NCBI GenBank assembly: GCA_012845835.1
Contig: JABAKD010000027.1
Coordinates: forward strand, 12,818,487 to 12,882,486
Origin: Undaria pinnatifida
Taxonomy: Eukaryota; Sar; Phaeophyceae; Laminariales; Alariaceae
Direction of reading: 5' to 3'
Length of the DNA: 64,000 nucleotides
Of this stretch, positions 23,165 through 34,843 are shown piece by piece. The translations under genes were made by a program, and so were the position numbers. The notes below the pieces were generated by a model, which worked only from the letters and a program-made list of their open reading frames with translations, did not search any database and was not told where the DNA came from. The first letter of the stretch is position 1. Each line of letters begins with the position of its first letter.

Positions 23165-24885
23165 CAGGGGTTTTCACGGGTGGGGTCAAATCTCGCGGGT
23201 CGGGTCGGGTCGGGTCGGGTCGGCTGACCCGACCCGACCCGTGATAATTTCGAGACGTCTTGACCCGACCCGATCCGACCCGCGAGAATTTCGAGACGTC
23301 TTAACCCGAACCGAACCGACCCGACCCGCGATATTTTGAAAACCTTCTGACCCGACCCGACCCGACCCGCGAGATTTTGAAAACTTCCTGACCCGACCCG
23401 ACCCGACCCGCGAGGTTTTGAAATGCTCCTGACCCGACCCAACCCGACCCGATCCGCCACAATTCGGGTGACCCGCGAGATGCCGGTTTCATGCGGGTCC
23501 GGCCGACTTGACCCGTGACATTTCTTAAAGGTCAAAGTCGAAAAGTCACGGGTCAAAGCATGTACACCTCGGTCGGTTGGTTGGTCCTTGGTCCCTCGTA
23601 CTTTTCCCAGTATGTCGTGTTCTCTGGGTTTTTTACCGGAATTGTTTGCAGCTGATGATTATGCCATGAGGTGTGCGCGCGAAAAATAGGGAAGAAACCG
23701 CAACCCACATGCATGGGCAAGCCCGTACCGCTAGACCACCGGGTCGACCCGACGAGCGACCCCGACGAGCGAGCTACAGTAGTTAGTAAGTGCAACCTCC
23801 GGCCCCGGCAAGCAGCCTAGCTGAGCCGCCTCCGGCAGCAAGCCCACAACTGGGGCGGTGGATCTGTCAGCAGGGGCTGCGATCCGCGAGGACGTTGTCT
23901 GTGGATCTGCTGCTGGTGCTTGCTGCTGCCAGGGTGCTGCTGCTGCTGCTGCTGCTTCGACGACGACTGCTCTGCTTGCTTTTTTACGTTTGGTCACATT
24001 TTGCACTGGTATGATAATTCTCGAGCTAGCTACTACTACTGCTGTATCTATCTTTTATCTGTGCAGTCTCCAGCCCCGGCAAGCAGCCTAGCTGAGCCGC
24101 CTCCGGCAGCAAACCCACAACTGGGGCGGTGGGTCTGTCAGCAGGGGCTGCGATCCGCGAGAATCTGGGGTCTGCTGCTGCTGCTGCTTCGACGACGACT
24201 GCCCTTCCTTGCCTTTTTACGTTTGGTCACATTTCGTACTGGTAGGACCGTAATATTACTACTCTGTTGTTACGGCTTCAGCAGGTACGGTATTCGCGTC
24301 ACACTGCTGTATGCCTTGGTACGAGTAGCTAGGGGTACTGCCTGGTGATTGTTCTGCACGCTGTGATGACATATGATCGGAGCATCGGCACGAGGGAGGT
24401 AGAAAGCGGAAATGTTTGTATTTTATTTGCGGACCCGAGGGCCCGACCCGCGGGGCGCCTGCACGGCATCAATGGCTTTCAGCTGTAAGTTTGAAAAAGG
24501 CGGATCCGCGGGCCAGATCCGCGGGTTTGACCCGCGGGTCAGCCAAAAACAACTCGCGGGTCATGATGGCTTAACCCGCGAAGTGACCCGTATCTCGCGG
24601 GTCATTACTCGACCCGACCCGCGAGATTTTGTAAACCTCTTGACCCGACCCCACCCGACCCGCGAGATTTTGAAACCTCTTGACCCGACCCGACCGGACC
24701 CGCGAGATTTTGAAGTCTCTTGACCCGACCCGACCCGACCCGCGAGATTTTGAAAACCTCTTGACCCGACCCGACCCGACCCGTGAGATTTTAAAACGTA
24801 ATGACCCGACCCGACCCGACCCGCGAGATTTTGAAACCCCCTTGACCCGACCCGCGGGTCCGGTCATGACCCGTGAAAAGCCCTG
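23165..24885. mobile_element. hAT-type non-autonomous transposon (copy 1)
   Basis: The ends are CAGGGGTTTTCACGGGT and ACCCGTGAAAAGCCCTG. Flanks are GAAAATTC (23157-23164) and GAAAAATTC (24886-24894), an 8-bp duplication with one extra A. Subterminal arms (about 23,190-23,520 and 24,540-24,870) are arrays of about 36-bp units, GACCCGACCCGACCCG plus CGAGATTTTGAAA, in inverted orientation. The interior carries a roughly 270-bp direct duplication (about 23,799-24,065 and 24,067-24,330) and CTG runs. There is no transposase frame. Confidence 0.9.
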
Positions 24886-25561
24886 GAAAAATTCTATTTG
24901 AGTGAACGATTAAGAGTGAACTTCCATCAATAACGACCAGATCTACGATTGGCCTACCAACACGAGGCACAACGGCACAACAATCAGAGGGCGCGAGGCC
25001 ACAACCCACACGGCAGCACACAGCAGACACTGATCGCTGATCGCTGTGCTTGGCAGCGGTAGACACAACCCAACATTGATGCGGAGGCACCAAAGAGTAG
25101 CTGGGAAGGCATGGTACCATACGCGCAACCTCAGGGGTAGGTGCTAGTGAACCAGCGCTCCAGCGCTCTCTACGATGTGACCTCGTTCTCTGCTGCTGCG
25201 TGATGTTGTATTCGGTGCTGATTTTGTCAACCACCGTAGCTATCCCACAACGCCGTCGCCGAAGCCTCCACCGCCACCGCCACCCACGCCGCACGGCCGC
25301 CGCCGCCGCTACTGCTGCTGCTGCTGCTGCTGCTGTGCGGCGGCTGTTGTGCTGCGGCTGCGGTTGGTGTCTCCTGCGTTTGATTCAAAAATAAAAATAA
25401 AAAACTGGATCTGCTGTTGTGATGATGATCGTGATGATCGAGCCAGGCCGAGCTGCTGTGCCGCAACTCATCTGGCGGGGCAATCGCCACCGCCACCGCC
25501 ACCGCAACCTCCGCCCCCGCCGCTGCTGTTGCTGCAGCTGCGGCTGCGGTGCTGCTACTGC

Positions 25562-25592
<31 letters not shown>

Positions 25593-25827
25593 TGCTGCTG
25601 TGCTGCTGTTTGTCTGATGGTGTTGTGCTGGGCCTGCCCCTGTCGGTGAGTCTAGGTGCTACCGCACCATGTCTAAATTCAAAATTTGATGTTGCCTCCC
25701 CGCTCCCCGCCTATGATATGGAGGCCATGTACGCCTTTTCTGCGATTCGTTCACCGCAAACACGACCAAAAGCATGCCGGAGTGCATCTGGCCTTTCTAG
25801 CATAAAGGAGGAAATTTTAGTGAAATA
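24886..25827. other. Spacer with CTG and CCGCCA microsatellites
   Basis: CTG runs at about 25,311-25,335 and 25,566-25,610 and CCACCGCCACCGCCAC runs near 25,270 and 25,490 make long frames on both strands. These are low-complexity artefacts. Nothing else is recognised. Confidence 0.5.
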
Positions 25828-26490
25828 CAAGGGCTCCGCTCCGCGGGCGGCTGACGCCGCCCGCTACGCTCGCGCGAGGCAAGGAAGAATGCAACTAAAA
25901 ACGTATGTAAAGGGGGCAGAAAGAAGAGACCCATGATTTGGTGCGAACAGCGATTTGATAATGCCAAGAGCTGCTTGTGCAGAGCAAATTGCCCTGTTGT
26001 GCTCAGCTGTGCTGTGTGCTTTTGTTACCGGTGTGTGATCGGCAGTATGGGGGTAATTTGCGTGGGGGGAAAAACAGGGGGCCGTAAAAGATCAAACATA
26101 TGTAGGAAAAGAAAAAAGAGGAAAAGTAGTACTCCGTACACAACACGCATTATACCCGGTACTGCTCTATTTTCGAAAGAAAGCACACAGCGCAGCGACA
26201 CAGCACCGCAGCGAAGGGCACGGCACCGCACCGCACGGCACCGCACGGCGCTACGCTGCGCCGCTGGGCTATATATAGCCGGACTGATCTGAGCTGGGCG
26301 TGCATGTGCCCCAACAGCGTTTAGTATCTGATGGTATGTACAAACCTGGTGTAGTAGTACCGGTATGTACTATTGGCGTTTCGTATTTCGAACGAAGCTG
26401 GAAAGCACAGAAAAGCTGGAAAGGTTCCGCAAGTAATATGGAAGTTGGAGCTCTGAGAGGCCAGGGATGGGCAATCCCTGAGAAAGACAA
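25828..26490. repeat. Dispersed family B, copy 3
   Basis: It starts CAAGGGCTCCGCTCCGCGGG with the perfect GCGGGCGGC-TGAC-GCCGCCCGC hairpin and runs through the family B core to CAAACCTGGTGTAG and the GAAAAGCTGGAAAGGTTCCG segment. Confidence 0.85.
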
Positions 26491-26544
26491 AATTAAGTAA
26501 GTCTATTTTAACGCAAAAACTCGAGTAAAAAAAGCGGGAAAACT

Positions 26545-26880
26545 CGGACGGAAACGCATACAAGCGGAGAAAACGGGAGTTTCCGCCGCCGACTTCAGTT
26601 TTGGTCCCTGGACAAACTGCTACTGCGCTAGGAAGCCAATAAGCCAGCAAGTCGGTGGACAGAACCCCTGAAATCCTACTCGTAAATCCCCGGCGGAGCG
26701 GAGGCCAGAAAGAAAAACAAAGCAAAGAGGAGACGCGAAGAATCTCCGCCCCGCCTTCCCTCCGCCGCGCCGCATCTGAAACTGATTCTTCTCAGGCACA
26801 TGCCGTACGTATGAACACTCCCTGGGACGGAGTGCCGAACCAATTTTTTTTTTTTTTCCAAAGCAACGTATGCGCTTAGA
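26545..26880. repeat. Dispersed family F, copy 1
   Basis: Shares CGGACGGAAACGCATA, GTAAATCCCCGGCGGAGC, GGCCAGAAAG, GAGACGCGAAGAATCT and CTGGGACGGAGTGCCGA in the same order with 48,545-48,870. It is about 340 bp, ends near a T/C-run and is non-coding. Confidence 0.75.
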
Positions 26881-27412
26881 ATGGTGGCCTCGGAAAGACC
26901 TCGCACTGGTATTACACAGCATATTTCGATATATGGGCGCATCGCTCGGCGTTTGCACTGCTGTCCCCGGTTGTCGAGAAGGTCAGCTTGGACATTCGTC
27001 CGAGCCCATGCGTTACCTTCTTGGGCGGCACACGAGCGGTAGGCACCGGCATCCGGCATCTACCTGACCAAAGCTGGCAGCTCGTACAACAGCAGTTAGC
27101 AGCACAGAAGATTGTATTGCACTTTGCAACAAAGGAGGGGAGGATCAACACCTGAGGATTCCCGCAAGTACACCGCACAAGCATACGCTGGCCGGTGGGG
27201 TGGGGGGAAGGAAGTGTGCGATGGGGCGCGACTTCGCCAAACTCTGGACCCAGCAGGGCACTCAACACTGAGCCGGTTGCATCGCGAGTAAAGCGCTCGA
27301 TCCCTTGCTAAAACCCCATCACTTCAACAATGTGTTGGCAGATACGGCTCGGAAATGCGGCTACTGGCAAGGTCAGTGCGCGCTACTCACTTGGGTGCGA
27401 AGACAAGCACAA

Positions 27413-28290
27413 GCCATGGAAGCGCTATAATCGAACTGCAGAAGTTGAAAATGCTTTCATCCGACAGGTGGTCCAGCCCGGGAACAGGAAGAGTCATGGC
27501 GTCCGGTCTTCTTGTGTTGTAGAGGTAGAGCAGCACAGAGTTGTGGCAACATGCGCCAAAAGGGAATGAAAAAGTTGCGATTTGATTTTCGATTTTTGTT
27601 TCTGCGGGGAGTTCGAACGTATATTTTGGCGTTTTTTATTAGGGGCGGCGCGAGATCTTTGTGGGGGACTCTGCCTTGTTTCTGTGTAGTGTTCACCACC
27701 GTCGTTTGTAAGTACCGGGAGGGAGAAAGCCTCACCATGCTTCGTAGATTGCCAATCAAGAGCCTGTCCAGAGTGGGTGCTTTTTTCACGGTCCGCATCT
27801 ACTCCGTTGCGCGAATGCACCCCTTGTTTGAGTACAAATGAGTTTATTTTTAACGTTTTGCCATACGAGCGTTTCGCGGTCGTTATTTGTTGCCCGAGGC
27901 AAAAGAGCAAGCAACGCAAGCATGCAGTGCGCCTGGGTACATGTTTGCAACCACATTAACCTATATGCCTCTACCCCAGGATGATTCTCGGCACGCACAC
28001 TGAGTGTATTGGATGTCGATGCGTGGAAAGCGCGGTTTGACGTGAAGAACACACTCACACAAACGCACACATGGAGCTCTGACTATAGTTTAGTAGAGCA
28101 CGTCGCACTTTTGAATCTCTTGCGACGACCGGCGGCCGTCCTGTCACTTACACGCGTACCGTATGATATTACTGCTGCAGTAGCATACCCGTCGATATAT
28201 TGCAGGATCCCAATTGGTATTCCTCGTTTATACCTGGTACAACAGCATTTCAGACAGGGGGTACAACTGCATCGAAAATTTCGTAATTTC
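27413..28290. repeat. Dispersed family A, copy 1
   Basis: It aligns end to end with 57,025-57,850: GACAGGTGGTCCAGCCCGGG, CACCGTCGTTTGTA, GAGAAAGCCTCACCATGCTT, CGCGAATGCACCCCTTG, GCATGCAGTGCGCC and GATGTGAAGAACACAC-like text. Frames differ between copies, so there is no evidence that it codes for protein. Boundaries are approximate. Confidence 0.75.
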
Positions 28291-28329
28291 CAACGTATCG
28301 AGATGTTGTTCGTACGAGTACATATTTCC

Positions 28330-29106
28330 CCCCCCCGCTCCCTCTTGTTCAAACGCCCCACCTAAAAACGAAATCTGCCAGAGTAATAAACACTACTATA
28401 CCACGCAGTTGATATCATCTCATTATATTTCTAGCCATCCATGCTGTAGCTCCAATTGTCCCCTCCCCCCCCTCCCCACCGCCCCCTCCTTCCCCACCGC
28501 CCGCACCATCGCCTAGACCTAGCACCACGCGTATAGCAAACCCCTACATCTATGCGACATATAGCTGTTGGACCCCCCCCCCCCCCCTCACCGCTTCAAA
28601 CACTGCGCCTTCTCACTGGCTGTACGACTTACAGGATATACATCATAAACTGGTGCATTCCTTCCACACCCGTCAGATTTGTTCCCTTAAATGATGTATA
28701 GTTTCCGCGCACAGATAGATGGAGTTGCCCCGCCCGTTTTCCCCCTTCCCCCCCCCGCTCCCTCTTGTTCAAACCCAGGCCCCCACGCTCTTAAAAACTC
28801 CGCCCTCCCCTCACCGGCTATATGACTTACAGGATACACTTGATGAACTGATGATGCATTTCCTTCCACAACTGTCAGATTGTGTCCCCCGCAAAAACGG
28901 GTTTTATAGTTTCCGCGCACAGACTGACTAACATCACCCTGTTGACCCTGGTAGCTACACGGTAGTTCCAAGGGGAGTCGCCGACCTATATCCTTAATGA
29001 GGACACACACCCAGTAATACGCGCGATCGGAGTATCACACACAGCTTGCAAAAATGAGTTTCGACAAAATATTCCATCTCACAGCTGGAGTGTATTTGTA
29101 TTTTCA
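28330..29106 (-). repeat. Dispersed family C, copy a (inverted)
   Basis: In reverse it has the family C order: terminal CACTCCAGCTGTGAGATGGA, GTCGGCGACTCCCCTTG, TGTGCGCGGAAACTATAAAA, a GGAAGGAAATGCATCA unit, GGTGAGGGGAGGGCGGAG, and long G runs (C runs on this strand at about 28,330, 28,465, 28,568 and 28,745). Confidence 0.85.
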
Positions 29107-29114
29107 TAATATTA

Positions 29115-29205
29115 GCCGGTCGCCCCGGTGGCGCATCAGGTTATCCTCGAGCCTGGTCTAGGTCGGTTTCGTGAGTTCGAGTCCCCCCGAGTGCATACGG
29201 TATTT
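29115..29205 (+). repeat. tRNA-like unit
   Basis: CGGTGGCGCATCAGG resembles an A-box and GAGTTCGAGTCCC a B-box, about 50 nt apart. Acceptor pairing is poor, so it is a SINE or tRNA relic rather than a gene. Confidence 0.5.
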
Positions 29206-29217
29206 CACGGAAGAAAG

Positions 29218-29267
29218 CACACCCCGGTGATAAAAACTTTGCGTCTAAAAATGTTATCACCGGGTGT
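29218..29267. other. Inverted repeat with CCGGTGATAA arms
   Basis: CCCGGTGATAA near 29,223-29,233 pairs perfectly with TTATCACCGGG at 29,254-29,264, and CAC/GTG extend the stem past one bulge. A third half-copy CCCCGGTGATAGCAAC follows near 29,301. A degenerate duplication (TTGCTAACG..GCTARGGAG) lies at about 29,365-29,500. Confidence 0.55.
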
Positions 29268-29599
29268 ACTGTTGTAGGGGTGTGTGGTATCTAGCGTATC
29301 CCCGGTGATAGCAACTATGCTCGGTAGCCCCGCAGCTAGGGGGTGTGGTGTTTGGGGGGGGGTTGCTAACGTTATTTGCGATTGCTAAGGAGTGTGAGCA
29401 AACCTCGGCCAGATTACTGGGGGTGTGCGAACGAGCGGGTTTGCTAACGGTATCAGTGAATGCTAGGGAGAGTGAACAGACCGTTACCACTTCGGGCTCC
29501 GCATGGGTAGGGCAGGGCAGCACTTCGACTTGTTCGACTAAATATACCGATAGAGTAAAAACGGTTACCACACAACACCTAGTCTACGCGTGTAGAATG

Positions 29600-31640
29600 T
29601 AAAGTAATGCCAAGATATCCATATAGACCACAAGTGGACTACGTACTTCTGCCGTTTCATGCGTGAATCCGATTCCGAGCTTCATATTTCGATCCGACAA
29701 ATCCGAGCCCACGCAGACTGACCCTCTAGTCTGGCCACGAAGAGACGCGTTTTGAGTGCGTTTCTTAATGTTTTCACTCAACCAAGCATCCAGGGCCAGC
29801 AAGGGGGTGGCCATGTATGCTGCATGTTCTCTACGTAGCCACTGAGAGGCGCGCACTGAGCCAGCTTCTGCTACACCATGCATGATAGTATCTAGATTAA
29901 AGGCTCGACCCACTGTCTGTGTGTATAGTCTGATCGTGGAGGGGCTTGCTGACGGTATTCTAGGTGTCGCTGCCTTCGTCATCCATTTCCTCGAATGCTA
30001 TGATAATGCTGCTACTTGTTGCTACTGGTAGATAGAGTATTTGTAGTACGCGATAGCACTGCACTAAGAATTTGGCAGTTAAGAATTTCATGCTCGAGTT
30101 TTAGACGAAAAAACAAACATGTATTACCTGGCATGGCCTTTTGGTCTGGCCATTGGTCGCTCATTGGCCGGGGATCGTACATAAAGTAACCGTCATCTGG
30201 GGACGATAGGGTCCCATCCCACGATCATAATCCATCCACACATGCATATACAACACCGAAAACCCGGGAACGAACACGGATATCACCGGGATTGATACCT
30301 CTCCGCACAGTGTGGAAATAATCCTAAACCCTACCGACCGGCCGATCTCTGATTGGCTGGGGGTCGTATACTATAGAACCAGCTCCACCCAGGGACTATA
30401 GGGTCCCACCCCCGGTTGGGACTTCATTATATATATAGAACTCAGACAAACCGCAGGGTAATAAAACCGAGTTCTGTCGGGTCGTCACCGCCCCTCACGG
30501 TGTGGAAACCCCAACTCCGTTGGCTAAAATTGCTGATTGGTTCGAGCTCCACGGCACCGCCCCACGCTAGGAGGATGATATAGGCTCACCAACCAATGGG
30601 GGACAGTTCCGTCGCACACGGGGGGGATAGGGCCCCATCCCCGGTTCAGAAATCCTCCGAATCTCTACAGCTCCAACAATGCGGGAACTATAACGATTAT
30701 CTTCCGGGTCGATACCTCCCGGCACCGCGTGCCAACCCCGACCCTATTGGCTTATTCGTGATTGGCTGGTAGGCTTTGACCCAATAAGCTCACAATTATT
30801 TCGACGGGTTTTCTCGCATACTTCCACAGACGGCACACATTTGCAATGTGAACGCAATTCGACCAGCTATTTGCATGATAGGTCGCACATAAAAGTGATT
30901 TTTAAGCCTATATCAGGTTGGCGTGCCGAGCAAGCACGCTCAATGAGGATGACAGAAACACTTGAACAGCAACAACAGCACCAAACACAATATAAATGGA
31001 CGGATTAGAGCGATTTGCATCCAGGATTCAGGCCCCCCCGGTTAAAAGCATATTTTCAAGCAAAAATGAGGTGTTCAAAGCAAGACGACATAATCTATTA
31101 TAAATGGAACAAAAAAACTGTCACAACTCGAGCATAATAACCGTGGAAAAAAGCCTGAAATGAGGCCAAAGCAGTACGTATTTGACTCGCGTAATGGTCG
31201 AATAATCATGGAACACTATAGTCACCTCTTTTTTCGCTTGTGCAACACCGAAAAGCGAATGCTGAAAATCCCGATTCCATTCGCTTATTGGGTAAAAACC
31301 TAAGCTCACTAACATTTTCGTGGTTTTTTTTGCATACTACTTGAGTAGGCAAAATTCACCATGCGACAGCAATTCGTACAAAACGCTCGACGTCAGGATG
31401 AATCTATACAGTTAGTACCCAGAGCGTCAAAGATAAAACCATTCGGGACATGAGAGCGGTCAAATCGCCATGTCCCGGTATACTTACAGCCATATATTGC
31501 CCACACAACAGATAAGAGCAATGAGCGCCTGTTTCGGCTTGTCGCAGGGTGATCTTGAACCGGAATACCTCCACTGCTGTTGCACTCCTGTAATTAATTG
31601 CTTGTTGGTGTGGCTTGTTTAAAAGGCTGTTCTCGATTTT
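29600..31640. other. Unrecognised region with CCAAT-rich array
   Basis: No gene is supported; the longest frame is 29,584-29,982 on the minus strand with no recognised domain. It holds the array at 30,130-30,780 and a pair of related segments of about 100 bp at 30,774-30,875 and 31,288-31,390 (GGGTTTTCTCGCATACTTCC versus GTGGTTTTTTTTGCATACTA, each preceded by TAAGCTCAC). Confidence 0.5.
30130..30780. repeat. Three degenerate units (about 190-240 bp) with CCAAT/ATTGG boxes
   Basis: Units share a GATTGGC box, GGGTCGTA...ATAGAACC-like text, GATAGGGTCCCATCCC, GAACGGG-like text, GATACCTCCCGGCACCG and GTGTGGAAACCC. Boundaries are about 30,150, 30,350, 30,530 and 30,770. ATTGG or CCAAT occurs at least eight times. 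It is not recognised as a known family. Confidence 0.6.
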
Positions 31641-31659
31641 GTACGTCGTATCAGTTTTT

Positions 31660-32000
31660 TTTTTCCATCCAATTTATTATCCTTGCACTACTCTCGCCCT
31701 CCCTCCCATTATAACTCAGAACAGGGGTCACATAGCGGGCCCTCCTCCCCCCTCCCCACTACGGCACATGCCTCAAGTTTTATCGCGAGAAGGATTCAGC
31801 ATTTTCTTCCCTCGTCGATTCGCATCGAATTGAACCTACACACGCTGCCAGGCGTTCTCAGCAGTTAGTTGGTCCTATTTTTGCATTTCTGCAAATGAAG
31901 CAAAAAATCTCAGGCCGGTGGTAGTTGAGCTCAAGGACCAACGCTAGTAGTATTCGAAGGTAACCACTAGATAGACCACAGACAGGGGCGACCGGCTCTA
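31660..32000 (-). repeat. SINE-like element E, copy 1
   Basis: It matches 45,010-45,385 on the same strand (GGGTCACATAGCGGGCCCTC, TCGCGAGAAG, CCTCGTCGA, ACGCTGC-AGGCGTTCTC). The tRNA-like head is on the minus strand at the right end; in this copy the boxes are degraded (ACCACTAGATAGACCAC, complement of an A-box). Confidence 0.7.
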
Positions 32001-32738
32001 TATAACTCACTAGAGATGATCAATAAGCAATCAGCAGCAAGGAGCACGCCAAGTAGGAAGCACCACAAAATTATTTGTCAGTTACGTACCATCACGACCG
32101 CTTTTTTTCCAGTTGACCGCGGGAAACGACCAAAACAGCAACGGAGACAGAGACACCACAGCAACACCAAAGCACCAGGGCTTTTCACGGGACCCGACCC
32201 GACCCGTGAGACTTTCGAGACGTCTTGACCCGACCCGACCCGACCCGACCCGCGAGATGTTGAAAACCTCTCGACCCGACCCGACCCGATCCGCGAGATT
32301 TTGAAACCCTCCTGACCCGACCCGACCCGACCCGCGAGATTTTGGAATCCTCCCGACCGGACCCGACCCGGCCCGTGACATTTCTCACGGGTCAAAGTCG
32401 AAAATTCACGGGTTAAAGCATATATACCTCGGTCGGTTCGTTGGTCCTTGGTCCCTCGTACTTTTTCCAGGATCTCGTGTTCTCTGGTTCTTTCTACCGG
32501 TATTGTTTGCAGCAGCATTATTTTGTGGTGTGCGCGCGCGAAAATAAGAAAGAAACCGCAACCCAAACGCACCGGAAATTAACCACGCCCGTAGCGCTAA
32601 ACCACCGGGTCGACCCGACGAGCGACCCGACGACCAAGCTAGTTATCTATGCAGTCTCCGGCCCCGGCATGCAGCCTAGCTGAGCCACCTCCAGCAGCAG
32701 GCCCATGACTGGGGCGGTGGATCTGTCGGCAGGGGCTA

Positions 32739-33025
32739 TGTTGATTGTATGCTTGGATATGATGCGGATATGATGACGGTTGAGTATTGTAGGGGTTTCC
32801 AGTGATAAGTTGACTACATGATAGCGGGATATCGGGATGGTGGAAATACTCCGCCTATTTATCCGTCTTTCTTCCTGGCGAGCGCTCTTTATGCTGCGCC
32901 TTGGCTAGGAGCAACGTAATATATATTTGTTCGTCTTATACTTGTTTTCATACCGGTGACTCCACTAGCCCACTATTGTCAGCTCAACGGGTAAGCCCTC
33001 TACGCTTCGTAGGGATCAACAAACA
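32739..33025 (+). repeat. 5' LTR of copia 2
   Basis: 287 bp, TG...CA. It differs from the 3' LTR at seven positions (six transitions, one G/C change). It should carry the promoter and RNA start; a TATA-like TAATATATATTTG lies at about 32,918. The next bases, CGATAATTATCGAG, form a short palindrome where a primer-binding site would be expected. Confidence 0.95.
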
Positions 33026-33141
33026 CGATAATTATCGAGTTACGTACGCGGTACTATCCCTGTTCGAAGCAAAGGGTGTTGAGTGACGTGGGCTCTTCTG
33101 CGGAAGAGAGATAGCTGGAGAAATCAGCCGTCTTTTGAACC

Positions 33142-34020
33142 ATGCCTGAGGGCGAGGTGAACATGGGCGATGTGGACGTGAAGGCACTGTTGGCAGCGAG
33201 AGCGAGGAGCTCTCAGCTGGCCAAGATGCGGGAGCTGGAAGAGCTGCTCGCAATACGGGACCAACTTGAGGAAGAACTCGAGGGGGGTTTCCGTTATGGT
33301 TTCCGAACAATCGACCAGATTTCGGCTGGATGGCGCGAGTTCTACAGAATCGAAGGTCGCATTGAGGAAAGCGAACTCATCATTCGCGAGTACTCGCAAC
33401 TTCTCCTCGAGCTCTCAAGCTTCTCTTTACGACTGGAGCGAATGCGAGGCATTTCTCAGCCGTCTCAGGTACCAGAGAGGGGAGCGGGCGTGGCCAGATG
33501 TGAGTCACAGCTCGTAATTCCAGCACTTGAGACTGGGGATGAGAGCACTGCTCAGCAGCAGCCGCAGCAGCAGCAGCAGCAGCAGCAGTTCAAGACGGAG
33601 AAAAGTTTCATAGTGGAATTAGAGACAAGAAGGAAAGAGCAGGAGGAGCTCTTGCAGCTGCCATTGAAGCAGCAGCAGCAGGAGCTGCAGCCTCCGGTGG
33701 CACCATCCCCCGTTTGGACGTCACAGCTCGTATACCCAATGCTTGAGACTGGGAACGAGCGCACTGCACAGCAGCAGCCGCAGGGGCAGCAGCAGCAGCA
33801 GTTTGAGACGGGGGAGAAGGGATTGCTCGCAGATTTGGTTGTGAAACCAAATTACGAGCAGTATCTGCCGTGCTCCGTGGGAGCGGCGGCTGCTGAGCCC
33901 GTTGATGTGTGGGCCCGGGTTGGGGTCGGCACAAGGTGGCTGGTTGCGGTGGAGGACGCTGGGTGTGGGAGGCACGGACAGCCAGGTGGAGAATCCTTCC
34001 CACCGTTTGCACCAGACTAA
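33142..34020 (+). CDS. Extra 292-codon ORF between 5' LTR and gag of copia 2
   Basis: An ATG-started, uninterrupted frame. Residues 1-100 are charged and helical (KMRELEELLAIRDQLEEELE, then REFYRIEGRIEESELIIREY), suggesting a coiled coil. Two diverged internal repeats follow: SQLVIPALETGDESTAQQQP near residue 117 and SQLVYPMLETGNERTAQQQP near 194, each running into polyQ. The C-terminus has no recognised domain. No counterpart is visible in copia 3, where gag has a normal N-terminal half. It could be a captured host segment, an accessory protein, or an upstream exon replacing the gag N-terminus. No catalytic motif is seen. The frame being open across 879 nt of an otherwise damaged element is notable, although CAG repeats favour open frames. 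Confidence 0.6.
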   Translation: MPEGEVNMGDVDVKALLAARARSSQLAKMRELEELLAIRDQLEEELEGGFRYGFRTIDQISAGWREFYRIEGRIEESELIIREYSQLLLELSSFSLRLERMRGISQPSQVPERGAGVARCESQLVIPALETGDESTAQQQPQQQQQQQQFKTEKSFIVELETRRKEQEELLQLPLKQQQQELQPPVAPSPVWTSQLVYPMLETGNERTAQQQPQGQQQQQFETGEKGLLADLVVKPNYEQYLPCSVGAAAAEPVDVWARVGVGTRWLVAVEDAGCGRHGQPGGESFPPFAPD

Positions 34021-34154
34021 GGCAACAACCACAGGTCATGTCATGAAAAATTGTTTTTTGTCTGGGCTTTGTCTTGTTTCTAGAGTAATACAGCAGGTAG
34101 TGGACGTTTCCTGTTTGAAAATGAAAATACATACCTGGTGCGGAGTAATATGAA

Positions 34155-34789
34155 ATGCTGCTAACTATACAACAGCAGTATGTGACTGACGTAGCGATGA
34201 CATGTTACTCTTTGCGGCTGAGGCGATCATTTTCTTTCGCATTATTTGTTGTCAAGTCTTTGTTTTTCGCGTTAAATCATAGGAAAGGACAAAGTAGCTT
34301 GAGCAGAGGGACGGGCAGGATAAATGCTTGTGCCTGCCCCCCAGCCCCTCTTGCCCCAACCACCGGCGAATGTGATTGCGTGTGGTATGGTAGCTCCATC
34401 TCAATGGCAGAGGGTGAAGACCCTGTAGAATATTTGAGCCGCATAGACAAGACATTGCAAAAGCTTGCAATGCTAGGGGGGACAAAGGATGATGACGACG
34501 TTAATGTACATATTGTCCAGAACCTCTCAGCGTCTTGTGAAGTGGAAAAGAAAATCCTGTTGTCTAGCCCTGGCCTGACTCGTTCAAACATTGAAGAGGT
34601 AGTAAGAAACGCGTACATGTCGCTCAAGCAGAATGTTGGAAGGGGTAAGGGTCAGTCGAAGGGAGATGACCCACATGCTCTCTACGCCGGCGGTGCACAA
34701 CCAGCCGGTGCAGGGGGCAATGGGATGGGGAGGAACCCGAAAGGAAAACAGAAGAACAGACAGAAACAGCAGCAGTCGCAACAGCAGCA

Positions 34790-34843
<54 letters not shown>

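Noticed and set aside
23180-24870. GGGTC/GACCC arrays as telomere-like repeats or a CRISPR array
   Set aside because: The arrays are inverted at the two ends of an element with CAGGG termini and an 8-bp duplication, with no unique spacers and no telomeric context, so they are transposon arms.
25200-25936. 195-codon plus-strand frame and 167-codon minus-strand frame near 24.8-25.9 kb
   Set aside because: Composed of CTG/CCG microsatellite translation and parts of a dispersed repeat; no domain, and overlapping frames on the opposite strand are as long.
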